This document shows positions 24,637 to 35,714 of a stretch of DNA of 64,000 bases, in pieces (the stretch's first letter is position 1; every line of letters starts with the position of its first letter). This DNA comes from Nautilus pompilius (Eukaryota; Mollusca; Cephalopoda; Nautilida; Nautilidae): contig JACATO010000999.1 in NCBI GenBank assembly GCA_018389105.1, positions 434,001-498,000 of the forward strand. The letters are read 5' to 3'. The notes beneath the pieces are model-generated. The model was not told where the DNA came from and did not search any database. It worked only from the letters and a program-made list of their open reading frames with translations. The position numbers and the translations under genes are program-made.

Positions 24637-27600
24637 CAGCAGTTAATCAGTATAATTCGCTTGGCCGTTATGTGTCCAGAATTTGTCGTCTACTTTTCTT
24701 ATCCCAAATTTTAATTTTTGTTCAACATATCAAACGATTTCGCACTAGGTGGTAAATTCAGGTTTTAATGTGACACGCCGATTCCTTCTCATCAGTTATC
24801 TCTTTAGAGTTGTACATTTATGTATTTATTTTAACTATTCCGTGTATATAAAATATGAACATTCCACACACACAAACACGGGTTAGAATGGCCGACTTTC
24901 TATACAATTCATCTTTTGCCAGTGTGTACCAAATTATACGCCCCCCTCCTTTTTTCTGTCGGTCTGCAGGTTGTTCAACTTGATTTTTATTAGACATCTG
25001 AAGCGGAAATAAATCTCCACCATAGAACTTTATTTGGTTATCTTCTCTTAAAATGTTGAAAATCATCAGAGGCGAGATAAGGAGAGTTTGGATTCTCAAT
25101 GGTCCGAACACTGAGTCGTCATCGGTGTCTTCGTGCAGACTTTTGACGAAAATAGATAACAAAGGGGGCAGGAGAACAAGCAGACAACAAATGCCATCAC
25201 ATCACGTCAAGTACCGAGTGCTGCGAATTAACCCCAGCGCTCGGAGTACATCAACGGTCAATCTTATCTCGGCATCGCGCTTCCGAAATTAATTATCCCA
25301 ATACAGGTACGGAAGCCCTTATTTATAATTTTACGACATCGCTTTCCCATTTTGGTTTTTATCCCGTTAATTTACTTCCATTGGCGGCCTCCTGCTTCAA
25401 GTGGAAACCATGTTTAAGGTTATCTCCGGTTGCCTTGGAAACAAGCGAATCCAGACGTTTGGTAATTTATATATTTAACCTCGGTGTGCAAGACAAACTT
25501 GATATTCCAGTGGAAAATGGAAAAAAAAAGAAAAGCAATAATCGATATCACTTTCGGAAAATCTTATTTTGATAAATTTCTTTCTCTCTCTGGTTTTTTT
25601 CCTTTTCTATCTTTGTCAATACTTCTCCTGAACAGTCTATTAGCATGTTAATTTTATTTTTTAGTACATTAAGATTTAAGTTATTCGGAGGTTGATTGAA
25701 ATATTTGATTGGTAAAATTATCCAGAGTTGAAACTGGAAGGAACAGCTCAACGAACGCTTCGCATCTTCGGTAGAACAGTTCGAAAAGAGACGGGCGGGT
25801 GTTGGCCGAGATATACGGTATTCGCTGCTGGATCCATAGCAAGGGAGGGACAGGGTCTCTCCGGCGAAGACGAAAACACACAGGCCTGTCACGTGACTAC
25901 ACGTTACTTTCGTTTCTGTCATCGCCACGCAAAAGACCTTCGACCTTTTCAGCAACGTCGGTCGCATCAGTCAACACTAAAAACCGCCTCGCTTTTCTCG
26001 GCAAGCATCGTCTTGTACGGACGGACTGATGGCTGGTGGAATATTTGGGTTAGCAGGAAACATCGCTGGACGAAAACTGATTATTTTTCAAAGGCACTTA
26101 ATGCTTTCATTTTAGTAAAATCTGATAGAAATCGCAGCTTGGTCTTTGCGAGAGAACTCGGCCTCTGTTACGAAGCGTCCTTCTGTAGCTAAGTAAACTC
26201 GTTAGGAGGGGATGAAGAAGAGCTGGGTTCCGAGAGAGAGCTTGTTAAATCTGACCAGCTGCTGTAACTTGGTAACAGCGCGTTATGAAATACCATTCGC
26301 AGTGCCGTGAAAATTCGAACTTGGTTTAACAAGGCGATATAACAGCAATAAAAATTCAAAGATGGCTTAGGTACCGAGCGGGATAATTACTCTAAGTTTT
26401 CACTTCGCCACCGTGCATTGCAGACTGGTTTTGCATCTACCGGCTAAAGAATAAAAGCGGTCGGTGGGTGACTGGTAGTCTATGGTTAGCGCTTTAAAAC
26501 GTTTATTACCTCGATTAAAAGTGACACCGTGATGTTCATTTGGCGTCAGTTAGCCAATATTTAGTAGCCCTTCTTTATTTAGCAGCAAATACAGCGGAAC
26601 AGCCTCATATTATGAAATGTAATAAATTCTCACGCAATTGAACTGCGTTTAAAATATCCCTTTTCATCTGTACACGATTCTCAAAGGGCATTTTCAGATT
26701 TTTCCCTGCACTCTTGGAAAATATGATTTGTGCACGAATTCTGAATCTGCTCGATGAATATCGCGATCTATTATGAAATGAGAAGAGGGGAGAGCGACCT
26801 CTAGCGTCCTGGATATTTTACGTAAATCGTCAAGATCCTTCCGACTCTGGTTTAAGCTTCCGGAGAGAACTGCCCCCCACCTGCTCGCTATACGCTTGCT
26901 GATCCCTCGTGGGACTTTGCGTATCATAAACAGTGCAAACCTTTCTGCGTCTCATGCCCAGACGACAAGGCTACCAGAGGTTCATCGGGTTAATTATCAG
27001 CATCTGTCGGATGGTGGATTTTAGACTCAAAATGAGTGCGGTCCTGCGTTCGGAGAAATGTCCAATTACTTATTGATTTTCTCAAAGAAATTTTGATCGA
27101 TCTCTTTGGGTCAAGTGATGACGATCTTCTGAGCATATCATCGGGTACTACTACAGCTTGTAATGTGGCAAATGGCAATCCCAAAGCCAAAGAACGAGGA
27201 GAGAGAGCGAGACTGCCTGTCAGGTGCTTGTTGGCTCAAAACTTACGAAAAGCTTTATTTTCACGACTGACTCCCGAAAACGAAATTAAAGTTTCTCATC
27301 CGACTGCAAGCAAAGATATCGATCGAGTCCACTAATAAAGGAACCGTTCTCAAAGCAGATCATCGTCTATTTTGACGAATTCTACTGAAAGTCGGGGGTG
27401 GAAAAGGTACTGCAAGAACCACTAGGAAAGACCCTTGCCCCGATCCTTGGCAAATTCTAACAGAACTTTAAAGAAGACAACCAGAGCGGCAGTGGCGAAG
27501 CATCTTAAGAGGCAAGTCTCATCACAGAAGCATGGTCACGTCGCCATCTGCCTGCGGCTGGCGTTGATAGTCTAGCGCTTGTGCAAAAACTACAAGTAGG

Positions 27601-28849
27601 CAACTGGAAAATGGTGCCTGCGTTTCTTTGTTGGATTTGCGCGCATTCACTGGACGCGACACAGTCAGCGACTTTTCAGGAGAGGGCGAATTTAATACAC
27701 CGAAGTTCCTTCGCCAGTGCCAAGCATTTCAAGACCCCTTCACAGCAGCGTGAAAGCAATATCTCTTGGCACGTAGCCTCTTCGCAGTCCTCTGGTAGTT
27801 TACGTATGGATTGTACGCTTCTCCGTATTGTACGCTTTTCCGTATTCGGTCTGTTATGTGAAGAAACTCCATTATCAGCCGTGGCGAGCAAAAGAAAGGT
27901 CCCCAGAACAACCTCTCGATACCCAGTGGGTGACCAGCTCTCCTGCACTTTAGGGCAAACTTGGAATTCACACCCTGTAGATGCCTTCGGACCTGTCAAC
28001 GCACCAGCTCTCCGTGACTGTCGGATGGACCGAAGTACTGCACCAACATGACGGGTGCGGACGAAAATGATTCAACACTGGATGTACTCGATGAAGATAA
28101 GATGAATTTGACAATGAAAAAATATGAAGTCCTGAAATGGGGTAGTCGTTAAATCCAGAAACTCGAATTCTTTGTTCGTCAAAATTACAGATGTCCATTA
28201 ATAACTGCCTGTGTTCGTGCATTTCGTTTTGCATGGCCTTCTGTTCTATTTACCCGGTAAACGTTGAATTGCGGTTTTTATCTTGAAAACTGTCAAATGT
28301 GTAAAGTGATGCTATTACTCACATAATTATATAATAGATTACAGTAATCATTCGCTTCAGAAATCAGGATCTTTGGTGCTGCACGATAAAGAAACACTTG
28401 GACGTTCAAAACCGAAGAAACGTTAATGTTATTCGCTCACTGCGGCAGTTTGATTATCGATTTAGTGGGCGCGGACCTCCGAGTTTGAGATGTGGCGTAA
28501 AGTGAATAATGATTTTATCCGTATCGCATAAGATAGTTGTTATCCAAGAATAAGCTGTCGATCGCATACATCTACTAAAAGCCTCCCATAATAGTGCTTT
28601 TCTTTGAAAGCAAATTGATACCAAAAAGCTAAAAGGTACAGGATATCCTGCATTCATATATGTAAAATATAGATAATAAAATGCAAATAACACATGACAA
28701 AATCGCGTCTCATGTGTAAAAATGAAATACTTCATATTAATTCATGTGTTAGCATAGTACTCTGTCAGTGGTTGTCATGCAAGCAATCAGAAAGGGCCAC
28801 CACGACTGCAGAAGTATACAAGTATAAGCAGTGATATCATTGTAGAATG
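24633..28849. other. No gene recognised; unassigned sequence
   Basis: Open frames of 154 codons (25,728-26,192) and 156 codons (27,581-28,051) occur on the + strand. Neither has a domain or motif I recognise, and several frames of this length are expected by chance in 64 kb. One TCACGTGA E-box palindrome lies at 25,889-25,896. Confidence 0.45.
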
Positions 28850-29690
28850 ATAAATACTACTACGGCTCCTCGAAAGGAAATACCACGTGACAAGCGTTTG
28901 AAAATCAAAGCCTTAGCCAGTGAGGGTACCTCATGCGGTAGACTGCAGCCCAACTTCATATCTCAGAAGGAGTTGTATGCAAGACTCTGAGTATACACGA
29001 AACTCGTACTGCTGACAAGAGACCAGGCAAACAGTCCAAAAGTGATGTTAAATACCTCGGCTCGGGGTGACGAGCCGACCTAGCTAGAGGTAAGGGTGTT
29101 TAAAGTTAGCCGCCCCAAGAAGCGGAACTCAAAGAGGGGGCAGTAGAGATAAAACAGTGAGATTATCAAACCCGAAAGAAGTTGTTCAATAAAAATTAAT
29201 TAAGGTGTGAACTGTTTGGCAATAATCAACAGCGATTTGTTCGAAGGTCGGCCGAGAAGCAATACAACAGGGGTGAAGTATGGGGACAAATCATCAATAC
29301 AAATATAGAGCTGCATATCAACCAGGGGTGTGGGAAATTTGCATAAAATCCCAGGTATACTGACTGCTGACAAATACAAGCGAGTTCCCCCATCAGGAAG
29401 ACGTTTCATTGGTCTGAAGGGGGTCATCTTCCAAAATGACAATGACCCCAAAATCACAGCTAATGTAGTATATGGGCTGATGAAACACTCACAAAGATGC
29501 ATTAACCTGGACAAAGTCCCGATGAGACTATGGGGATACTGAAAAAGGGCCAAACAGCAACCAATCACTTTGGATGAATTGTGGAAAGTGCTACTGGGTA
29601 TTTGAATCTGTAGTCAAACTCTGGTAACCTGGAAACAAGGCTCATTGTCTCTATAAGACAAAGAGCTCACATACCAAACTCTAATGCACA
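28850..29690 (+). pseudogene. Decayed Tc1-like transposon
   Basis: Relic of a Tc1-like DDE transposon on the + strand. N-terminal part at about 28,860-29,040: APRKEIPRDKRLKIKALASEG, the paired helix-turn-helix start, then ETRTADKRPGKQSKSD in a shifted frame. The middle is missing or replaced at about 29,050-29,205. Coding similarity resumes with CELFGNNQQRFVRRSAEKQYN (the SKFELFG and VRRRxGERYN block) from about 29,208. It continues as GVGNLHKIPGILTADKYK in another frame, then GVIFQNDNDPKITANVV at about 29,428-29,478, which holds the second catalytic Asp (consensus FQQDNDPKHT, here with His changed to Ile). QPITLDELWKVL near 29,560 is the C-terminal motif. At least three frame changes and internal stops make it non-functional. 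Terminal inverted repeats were not found. Confidence 0.88.
29058..29077. repeat. GC-rich hairpin inside the Tc1-like relic
   Basis: Arms CGGCTCG (29,058-29,064) and CGAGCCG (29,071-29,077) are perfect complements with a 6-nt loop. It sits exactly where transposase similarity is interrupted, so it may belong to inserted foreign sequence. Confidence 0.5.
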
Positions 29691-30630
29691 GTAAAACGTA
29701 TTCATTCTGTTTTTTTTTTTTTGGTATTTTCTTGTAATAATACATTGTGGATGTATTATATACGTTTATCAGTTGAAATTACTCATTATTTTGCATATCC
29801 TCCATATTTTTCCATAATTATTTCCAAAAATTTTGTATATAAAGAGATACTGACTAATGTTATATCGCTTTATGTTATTATTTTCACTATAGAGAAAGTG
29901 AGTTAGTTTGTGATCTGCTGTTTGGAAAAATATCGCTGAAGAAGGGGACTGAGTCCCACCTCTTTTTAGATTATTGTATCATCTGATAGGTAACCCTAAC
30001 AAACTCGATTATCAAAGATTCAGCACCAGAAATTCTGTTTTGTAACGCGGACAAATTTTTTCTGTCTTTCAAAATGGCGATTTAAATTTGATAACACGTG
30101 ACCAATATGTCAGGTTTCTCGATGTAAAAATACATGCATTCTGAAAAGTCTTTCTCTTTTTAATTCTTAACTGAAAAAAACTGGGGTGAGGAGGGGTTAC
30201 TCGATTAATGCTCCGCCAGTAACGAGGGATTGTTCCGAGCTATTTTATTCAAATAACGTGCACGGCCCGTGATTCATGTGCGTCACGTGATCGCTTCCGA
30301 ATGGCGTCACGGAGGAGGAGGAAGGCGTGACGAGACAAGTAGAAAAAGCCAGTTTTATGGTCTCTTTCATCATCGGCTTGTAGATCGATCCCGATCGTAA
30401 TTGTAGCTACCGCGAGAAGTTCGTCGAATGAAAATTAGGCGACTCTTTTGGGCTGTGTATGTTGAGAACGGGCGTTGAGGGGAGGAGGTTAGACCGGGTT
30501 TTTCACGCGGAGAAATCGATACCGGCCAGCATCGTTCTTATTGAATATTTTTGGAGAGAGGCCCCTCGCTTTAGAAAATTGGAATCAGGTGAAATGTCTG
30601 AAAAGCAGCCAATCAAAGGACTGAAACACG
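29691..30630. other. No gene recognised
   Basis: AT-rich sequence to about 30 kb, then a more GC-rich stretch with a TCACGTGA palindrome at 30,283-30,290. No coding block is recognised. Confidence 0.5.
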
Positions 30631-30631
30631 C

Positions 30632-30728
30632 ACTCTCTCTCTCTCTCTCTGTACTGACGTCATCACTCTCTCTCTCTCTCTACTGACGTCTATCTCTCTC
30701 TCTCTCTCTCTGTACTGACGTCATCTGT
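30632..30728. repeat. CT repeat with embedded TGACGTCA units
   Basis: Three units of CT repeat each ending in TACTGACGTC. Palindromes lie at 30,655-30,662 and 30,716-30,723 (perfect TGACGTCA) and 30,684-30,691 (TGACGTCT). Spacings are 29 and 32 bp. The core CTCTGTACTGACGTCATC equals that of the other two arrays, so this looks like a young or minimal member of the same family. Confidence 0.9.
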
Positions 30729-33700
30729 ATATGTGTACTTTATTATTCGCGTGTAATACGAATGCGAGCAAATTATTAAATTATTAACATAATTAATATT
30801 GTCACACTGTGAATATAACAGTTTCTAAAGAGATTGCCTTTCTTGATTGGATTTTCCTACCTGGCTCACCTTGTTTACCTTATTTAAGCAACTTGTATCT
30901 TTATACGACGTCTGGCGGCATTCACCGACGATAAGAACGATTCCTGATACATAGAGGGAGAGGTTTTGAATGCAATATGAGCAAAGAGAAACCGTTGCGG
31001 CCGGAAGAGCACGAATTTTATTTATTTCAAATATACAATATATAATATTTAATTTTAAAGAATATGCTGTAGGTATGCAACGCGGTCGTGTTAGCTGACC
31101 TGCCTTATTTCCCCATACTTTTGATATGTTACCGGGAGACGAACTTCAGCTTAGTTATCTGACGCTGAGCTAAGGCGGGGGAGGAAGCATCCGGGTCTTT
31201 TCCTTGTGTATGTTTTAATTAGTGGCTCAGACGCCCGGTCACGCCGGTATTACTTTTCAGTAAGCAATAACAAAGACGGCAGCAGCGAAGACGGGCGCCG
31301 CGCTCAGAGATGAACAAATAACAGCGGGCACTGGTTTTTCTTCTTCCAGGCTTTCTTGTTATGGCTAACCAGCTGCAAATGTCCCCCGCCTGACTTCCAG
31401 GTAATCTTCCACTTACAGTCAGCAGCGCCCAGAACTTAGCTAACCACCGAGACCCGGGCTTAGTTTTCTCTCTGCCCTGTTGTACACCTTTTTTTCCACT
31501 CCAGCTTTTCTAACATCTGGAAGCGCTGAGTACGTATCGATTCAAGTTGTTAAAACAGAGACAAACAGATTGTAAACAAATCACTGCTCTCCAGGCTGTT
31601 TTATTGTTCAATATTCCATTTAACTACATGATTTTTGTCTCTCAAAACAGATCTCAAAATTTTAAAATGTAATTTAAATTAGTTTGTGTGTGACCCACTG
31701 TTCTCTTCTTTCACAAGCTCAGATTTAGCGATTATTGTCAGACACCCGCCAGATCGATGGAGAGCTGTTATTTTAAGATTTTAAATACTCTTTCTGATTC
31801 TCTGATTAAAAGAACGGCGCTTCTGTAGCGAAGAGACTTCTGCTTCCCAGAAATGTGATAATCGTCCGTAGTGTATAGTCGTCTAAAATGGTGTTTGGGG
31901 TCTTAATGTATGGAACACCTAATAGAACAGTTAGAGACAAGAAGCAGATTGACTCGTTAACTAATTTGCCCAGCTTCCTTAACCGTCCCGTTGCTGGCTA
32001 TTAAAGGCGCAAATTCAACCATGTGCGTTCTCGACCTGACCCGCGTGCTCTGCGAGTCGCTACCGAGGTAGTCGATGACGTGTCTTTGCGTGATTGGTTG
32101 ACCGCTCTAAACGATCGGTACTATCTAGACAACGTGAGGTTATGTATAATTCGTTTTTGTTTGCCTGTATATCAGTTGTAGTCTGTATAACGTTTTGGTA
32201 CTTTATTAAATGGTCAAAGATCACGTGTTCTGTGCTTAAAGTAAAATTTTTTTATTATAACTTCAAATATTTATATAGAATTTTGATAAAACCCATATAA
32301 GTCAAAACGCTATATTATCAGTAAAAGCCAACTACTGTAGTATCTTTTCTTTAAACACAGAGCATAGATAGAGACCGTGCCCAGCTGTTTAATATCAGCA
32401 ACAAAGTAAAACATCCGCTCCTTTACACAGCAATTTCAGTAGCCCACTGACTAACGGTGCTCGATACACGTAGTTAACTCAGAAATGATGATGTAACAAC
32501 TCTGTAAACAGAGATATAATCCCTTAAACAAACAAACAATAAAGACGGAGTGCACGTGATTATTGTCGATTACAATGAATTTAAAGGCAAACTGTTGTGG
32601 TTAACGCGATTTCATTTACAAACCACTGCTATAAAAACATATATCCATGAATTTAGATGCATAAGTGATCATCTACACTAAACCAAACGAGGCGATACTC
32701 TGGGTAAATTAAAAAAAAAACAACAAATAAAACTAAAAAAGTAAATAAACAAGAAGAGATAATTAACTGCCATCATATTGAAAAATATATTCAAAGTTTT
32801 TCGAGGATAGGATTTGCTTTAATACACGTAATCAGAACTTTTCCAAAGCCAGAGAATCTTCTAACTTCACGCCTGAATGACGTCAAAGAAACAATATAAT
32901 AATAACGCAGCAGATGTAGTATGAATGGTATTTGTTAGATGGATGGTTTGGTTTCTCGACCTAATAAGGAATTTTAAGTAGCAGGGCGAAAGTCAAATGA
33001 ACAGTGGAAGTGGACTTGATGCTGCTATCACTTAACGTATTCTAGAATCTTGGGATAGAGAAAGCTCTGTTTGTAACTTGTCAAGTTGCACGATTTATGT
33101 AAAAATATCCAGTCAGTCATCGAAGTAAATACATTGACACCAAACAAAATATTTACGTGAGGTTTTTTTAAAGTTTCTAAAAATATAATAAAAGTCTAAA
33201 TATGGAATTATTATATCTGTCTTCTGCATGGGGCAAGAGTTTTTTGTTTTTTTGTATAATTCCAAATAAAAGAGTTACCAAATGTTTATTGTTTAGACAG
33301 AAAACACTCTAAAGATCGGAAATGACTTCATATTTACTTCTTTATAACCGAACTTAATCAGAAGTTTCTGCGTAATATGTCAGTGCGCATACATGCGGTA
33401 TTTCTGACAGAGGGTTCTTTCCGTTGATCAGAATTTTCTGTGCACCACGCGTAATCTAAAACCCTCAAACGCAAAGTCCTTGGGCCATATTTTGTCACGT
33501 GACTTGTGGAAGGGGGAATTCTGCGTCCGCACTCGCTAACTGATTATAATTGACGAAGTTGTGCTATAACGTAATGTCTACACTTTATTGCTTTGGTGTT
33601 GTTCTTGTCAAAGGAGAACGAACTGAATTAGGGGCGCTATCATCACGCTTCAGAGAGCAGGCAATCAATCAGCCGTCCGCTGCGTTCTGCGAACAGACGG

Positions 33701-34264
33701 CGCTGAATGCCGCAGATATTATGAAGTAAGAGTGCGCTTCGGTACAAGTAACGGGAGCAGTAATACGGAAACGGTTCAGCCGCCGAGGTTCTTTGATGTC
33801 TGCTTGTGGTTACCTATAATAATCCTATACAGTTAGTGCGGAGTCGGGTAAAATGGATTTTTGACAGTGGAGCCGCTAATTGTCTTTAATGCGGAGCGCA
33901 ACTCCGACTGTAATAAAACATGTAGTAAATGGCTGGGTTCATCGGCATGGCCAGAGAGGGAGGGCATAGCCCCACCAGGCACCGACAAAAACCAGCAAAT
34001 TCTGCTGTTGGAAAGGTACCCAGGAAATCCCCTATTTCCGAAGACACTAAGATCAGCCGAGAGTTTTGTCGGGAGGGGGGGGGGCAGACAGAGATAATAT
34101 TCACAAACGTGAAATCTTTGGTCCGCAGGATGAATAATCTGGTAATATATTCGTGAAACGTTTGCATGGACATAACGTATACAAATCAGTGGGGGGGGTG
34201 GGAGGATCTTTTCATTTCGGTCCTGATATCGCCGACGGTATTGAAGCAGCCCCCCACCAGACAT
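30729..34264. other. No gene recognised; unassigned sequence
   Basis: Largely AT-rich, with no identifiable exon or RNA gene. It holds an isolated TGACGTCA (32,878-32,885) and a TCACGTGA (33,495-33,502). Confidence 0.45.
32878..32885. promoter_or_regulatory. Isolated ATF/CREB palindrome TGACGTCA
   Basis: Perfect 8-bp palindrome in AT-rich unassigned sequence, with no neighbouring gene recognised. Confidence 0.3.
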
Positions 34265-34265
34265 C

Positions 34266-34297
<32 letters not shown>

Positions 34298-34332
34298 TGG
34301 AGATAGATGGAGAGAGAGATGGAGAGAGAGAT

Positions 34333-34365
<33 letters not shown>

Positions 34366-34878
34366 TGAGAGAGAGAGAGATGAGATAGATGAGAGAGAGA
34401 GATGGAGAGAGAGAGAGAGAGATGGAGAGAGAGAGAGGAGAGAGAGAGAGAGAGGAGAGAGAGGGGAGAGGAGGGGGAGAGAGGGGGGAGGAGAGAGAGA
34501 GGAGAGAGGGAGAGAGGTGAGAGAGAGAGGAGAGAGGGAGAGAGGGAGAGAGAGAGAGAGGGGAGAGAGCGAGAGAGGAAGAGAGATGAGAGAGGGAGAG
34601 AAGGGGGAGAGGGAGAGCGGGAGAGAGAGGGGGAGAGAGAGAGAGAGAGATGGGGAGAGAGGGGAGAGCGGGGAGGAGAGAGAGGAGAGAGCGAGGGGAG
34701 AGAGATGAGAGAGAGAGATGGAGAGGGAGAGAGAGAGGAGAGGGAGAGGAGAGAGGGGAGAGAGAGAGGAGGGAGAGAGAGTTGAGAGAGAGAGTGAAGA
34801 GAGAGAGAGAGATGGGGGAGAGAGGAGCAGAGAGATGGAGAGAGGAGAGAGAGAGAGGGTGAGAGAGGGGAAGCCGCG
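34265..34878. repeat. GA-rich polypurine tract
   Basis: About 610 bp that is almost entirely A and G on the + strand, with GAT, GC and GT interruptions. Long open frames in all three forward frames (Arg/Glu/Gly repeats) are produced by the dinucleotide repeat and are not genes. Such tracts favour triplex (H-DNA) structure and replication slippage. Confidence 0.97.
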
Positions 34879-35263
34879 CGATGGGGAGAGATTGGGGGAG
34901 AGCGAGAGAGTTCTGTCTTGCTTCGCCTTGTTTTCTGTATATTCTGCGAGCCGGGCGGTGTCTGATTAAGAGGAACTCTGATGTGTGACAGCGAAAAGGC
35001 TAAATTTCCCTCGTAGTTTTTGTAATGACTCGTCCCTCATTAAATGTACCGGGGAATTCTAATAAGCTAGATGTTTTTCCAACAGGCATGATGCCGTGGG
35101 TAGCTAGAGGTGAAGAGCACAAACAACCTCGCGTGAGTCACGTTTTGCTGGGCGCCGTCGCGAGCGACCTGACGTCATCGCTATTCCTCTCTACTTCCAA
35201 AGTACGGATACGAGAACTTTTCATCTATTATTCTCACATGCATTTGATACACAGTTTAGGCGA
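34879..35263. other. Unique spacer between two low-complexity tracts
   Basis: About 385 bp of unique sequence between the GA and TTCTG tracts, carrying a perfect TGACGTCA at 35,170-35,177. No coding block is recognised. Confidence 0.5.
35170..35177. promoter_or_regulatory. Isolated ATF/CREB palindrome TGACGTCA
   Basis: Perfect palindrome about 90 bp before the pentanucleotide tract. No gene start is recognised nearby. Confidence 0.3.
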
Positions 35264-35714
35264 TTCCGTTCTGTTCTGTTCTGTTCTGTTTTGTTCCGTT
35301 CCGTTCTGTTCTGTTCTGTTTTGTTCTGTTCCGTTCGTTCTGTTCTGTTCTGTTCTGTTCTGTTTGTTCTGTTCTGTTCTGTTCTGTTTTTGTTCCGTTC
35401 CGTTCTGTTCTGTTCTGTTTTGTTCTGTTCCGTTCCGTTCCGTTCTGTTCTGTTCTGTTTTGTTCCGTTCCGTTCTGTTCTGTTCTGTTTTGTTCTGTTC
35501 CGTTCCGTTCTGTTCTGTTCTGTTTTGTTTCTGTTTTGTTCTGTTCTGTTCTGTTCTGTTTTGTTCCGTTCTGTTCTGTTCTGTTCTGTTCTGTTCTGTT
35601 TTTGTTCCGTTCCGTTCCGTTCTGTTCTGTTCTGTTTTGTTCCGTTCCGTTCTGTTCTGTTCTGTTCTGTTCTGTTTTGTTCCGTTCTGTTTCTGTTCGT
35701 TTTGTTTTTGTTTG
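35264..35714. repeat. TTCTG/TTCCG pentanucleotide satellite
   Basis: About 450 bp of the pentamer TTCTG with scattered TTCCG, TTTTG and TTTTTG variants. The variants recur as blocks (CCGTTCCGTTCTG...), suggesting segmental amplification as well as single-unit slippage. Because five units span 25 nt and three frames read the same pentamers, all six frames stay open (FCSVL on one strand, NRTEQ on the other). The long open frames of up to 263 codons here are artefacts. Confidence 0.97.

Noticed and set aside
25728-26192. Unrecognised 154-codon frame, with similar ones at 27,581-28,051, 36,927-37,517, 45,187-45,711, 49,325-49,786 and 61,481-61,888
   Set aside because: No known motif, no coherent domain pattern, and a rough stop-codon estimate predicts several chance frames above 130 codons in 64 kb. 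The 196-codon frame is the least expected but equally featureless.
29058-29077. Rho-independent terminator-like hairpin
   Set aside because: Eukaryotic context, no following T run, and it lies inside a transposon relic.
34307-34969. Overlapping Arg/Glu/Gly-rich frames in all three forward frames
   Set aside because: By-product of the GA dinucleotide tract.
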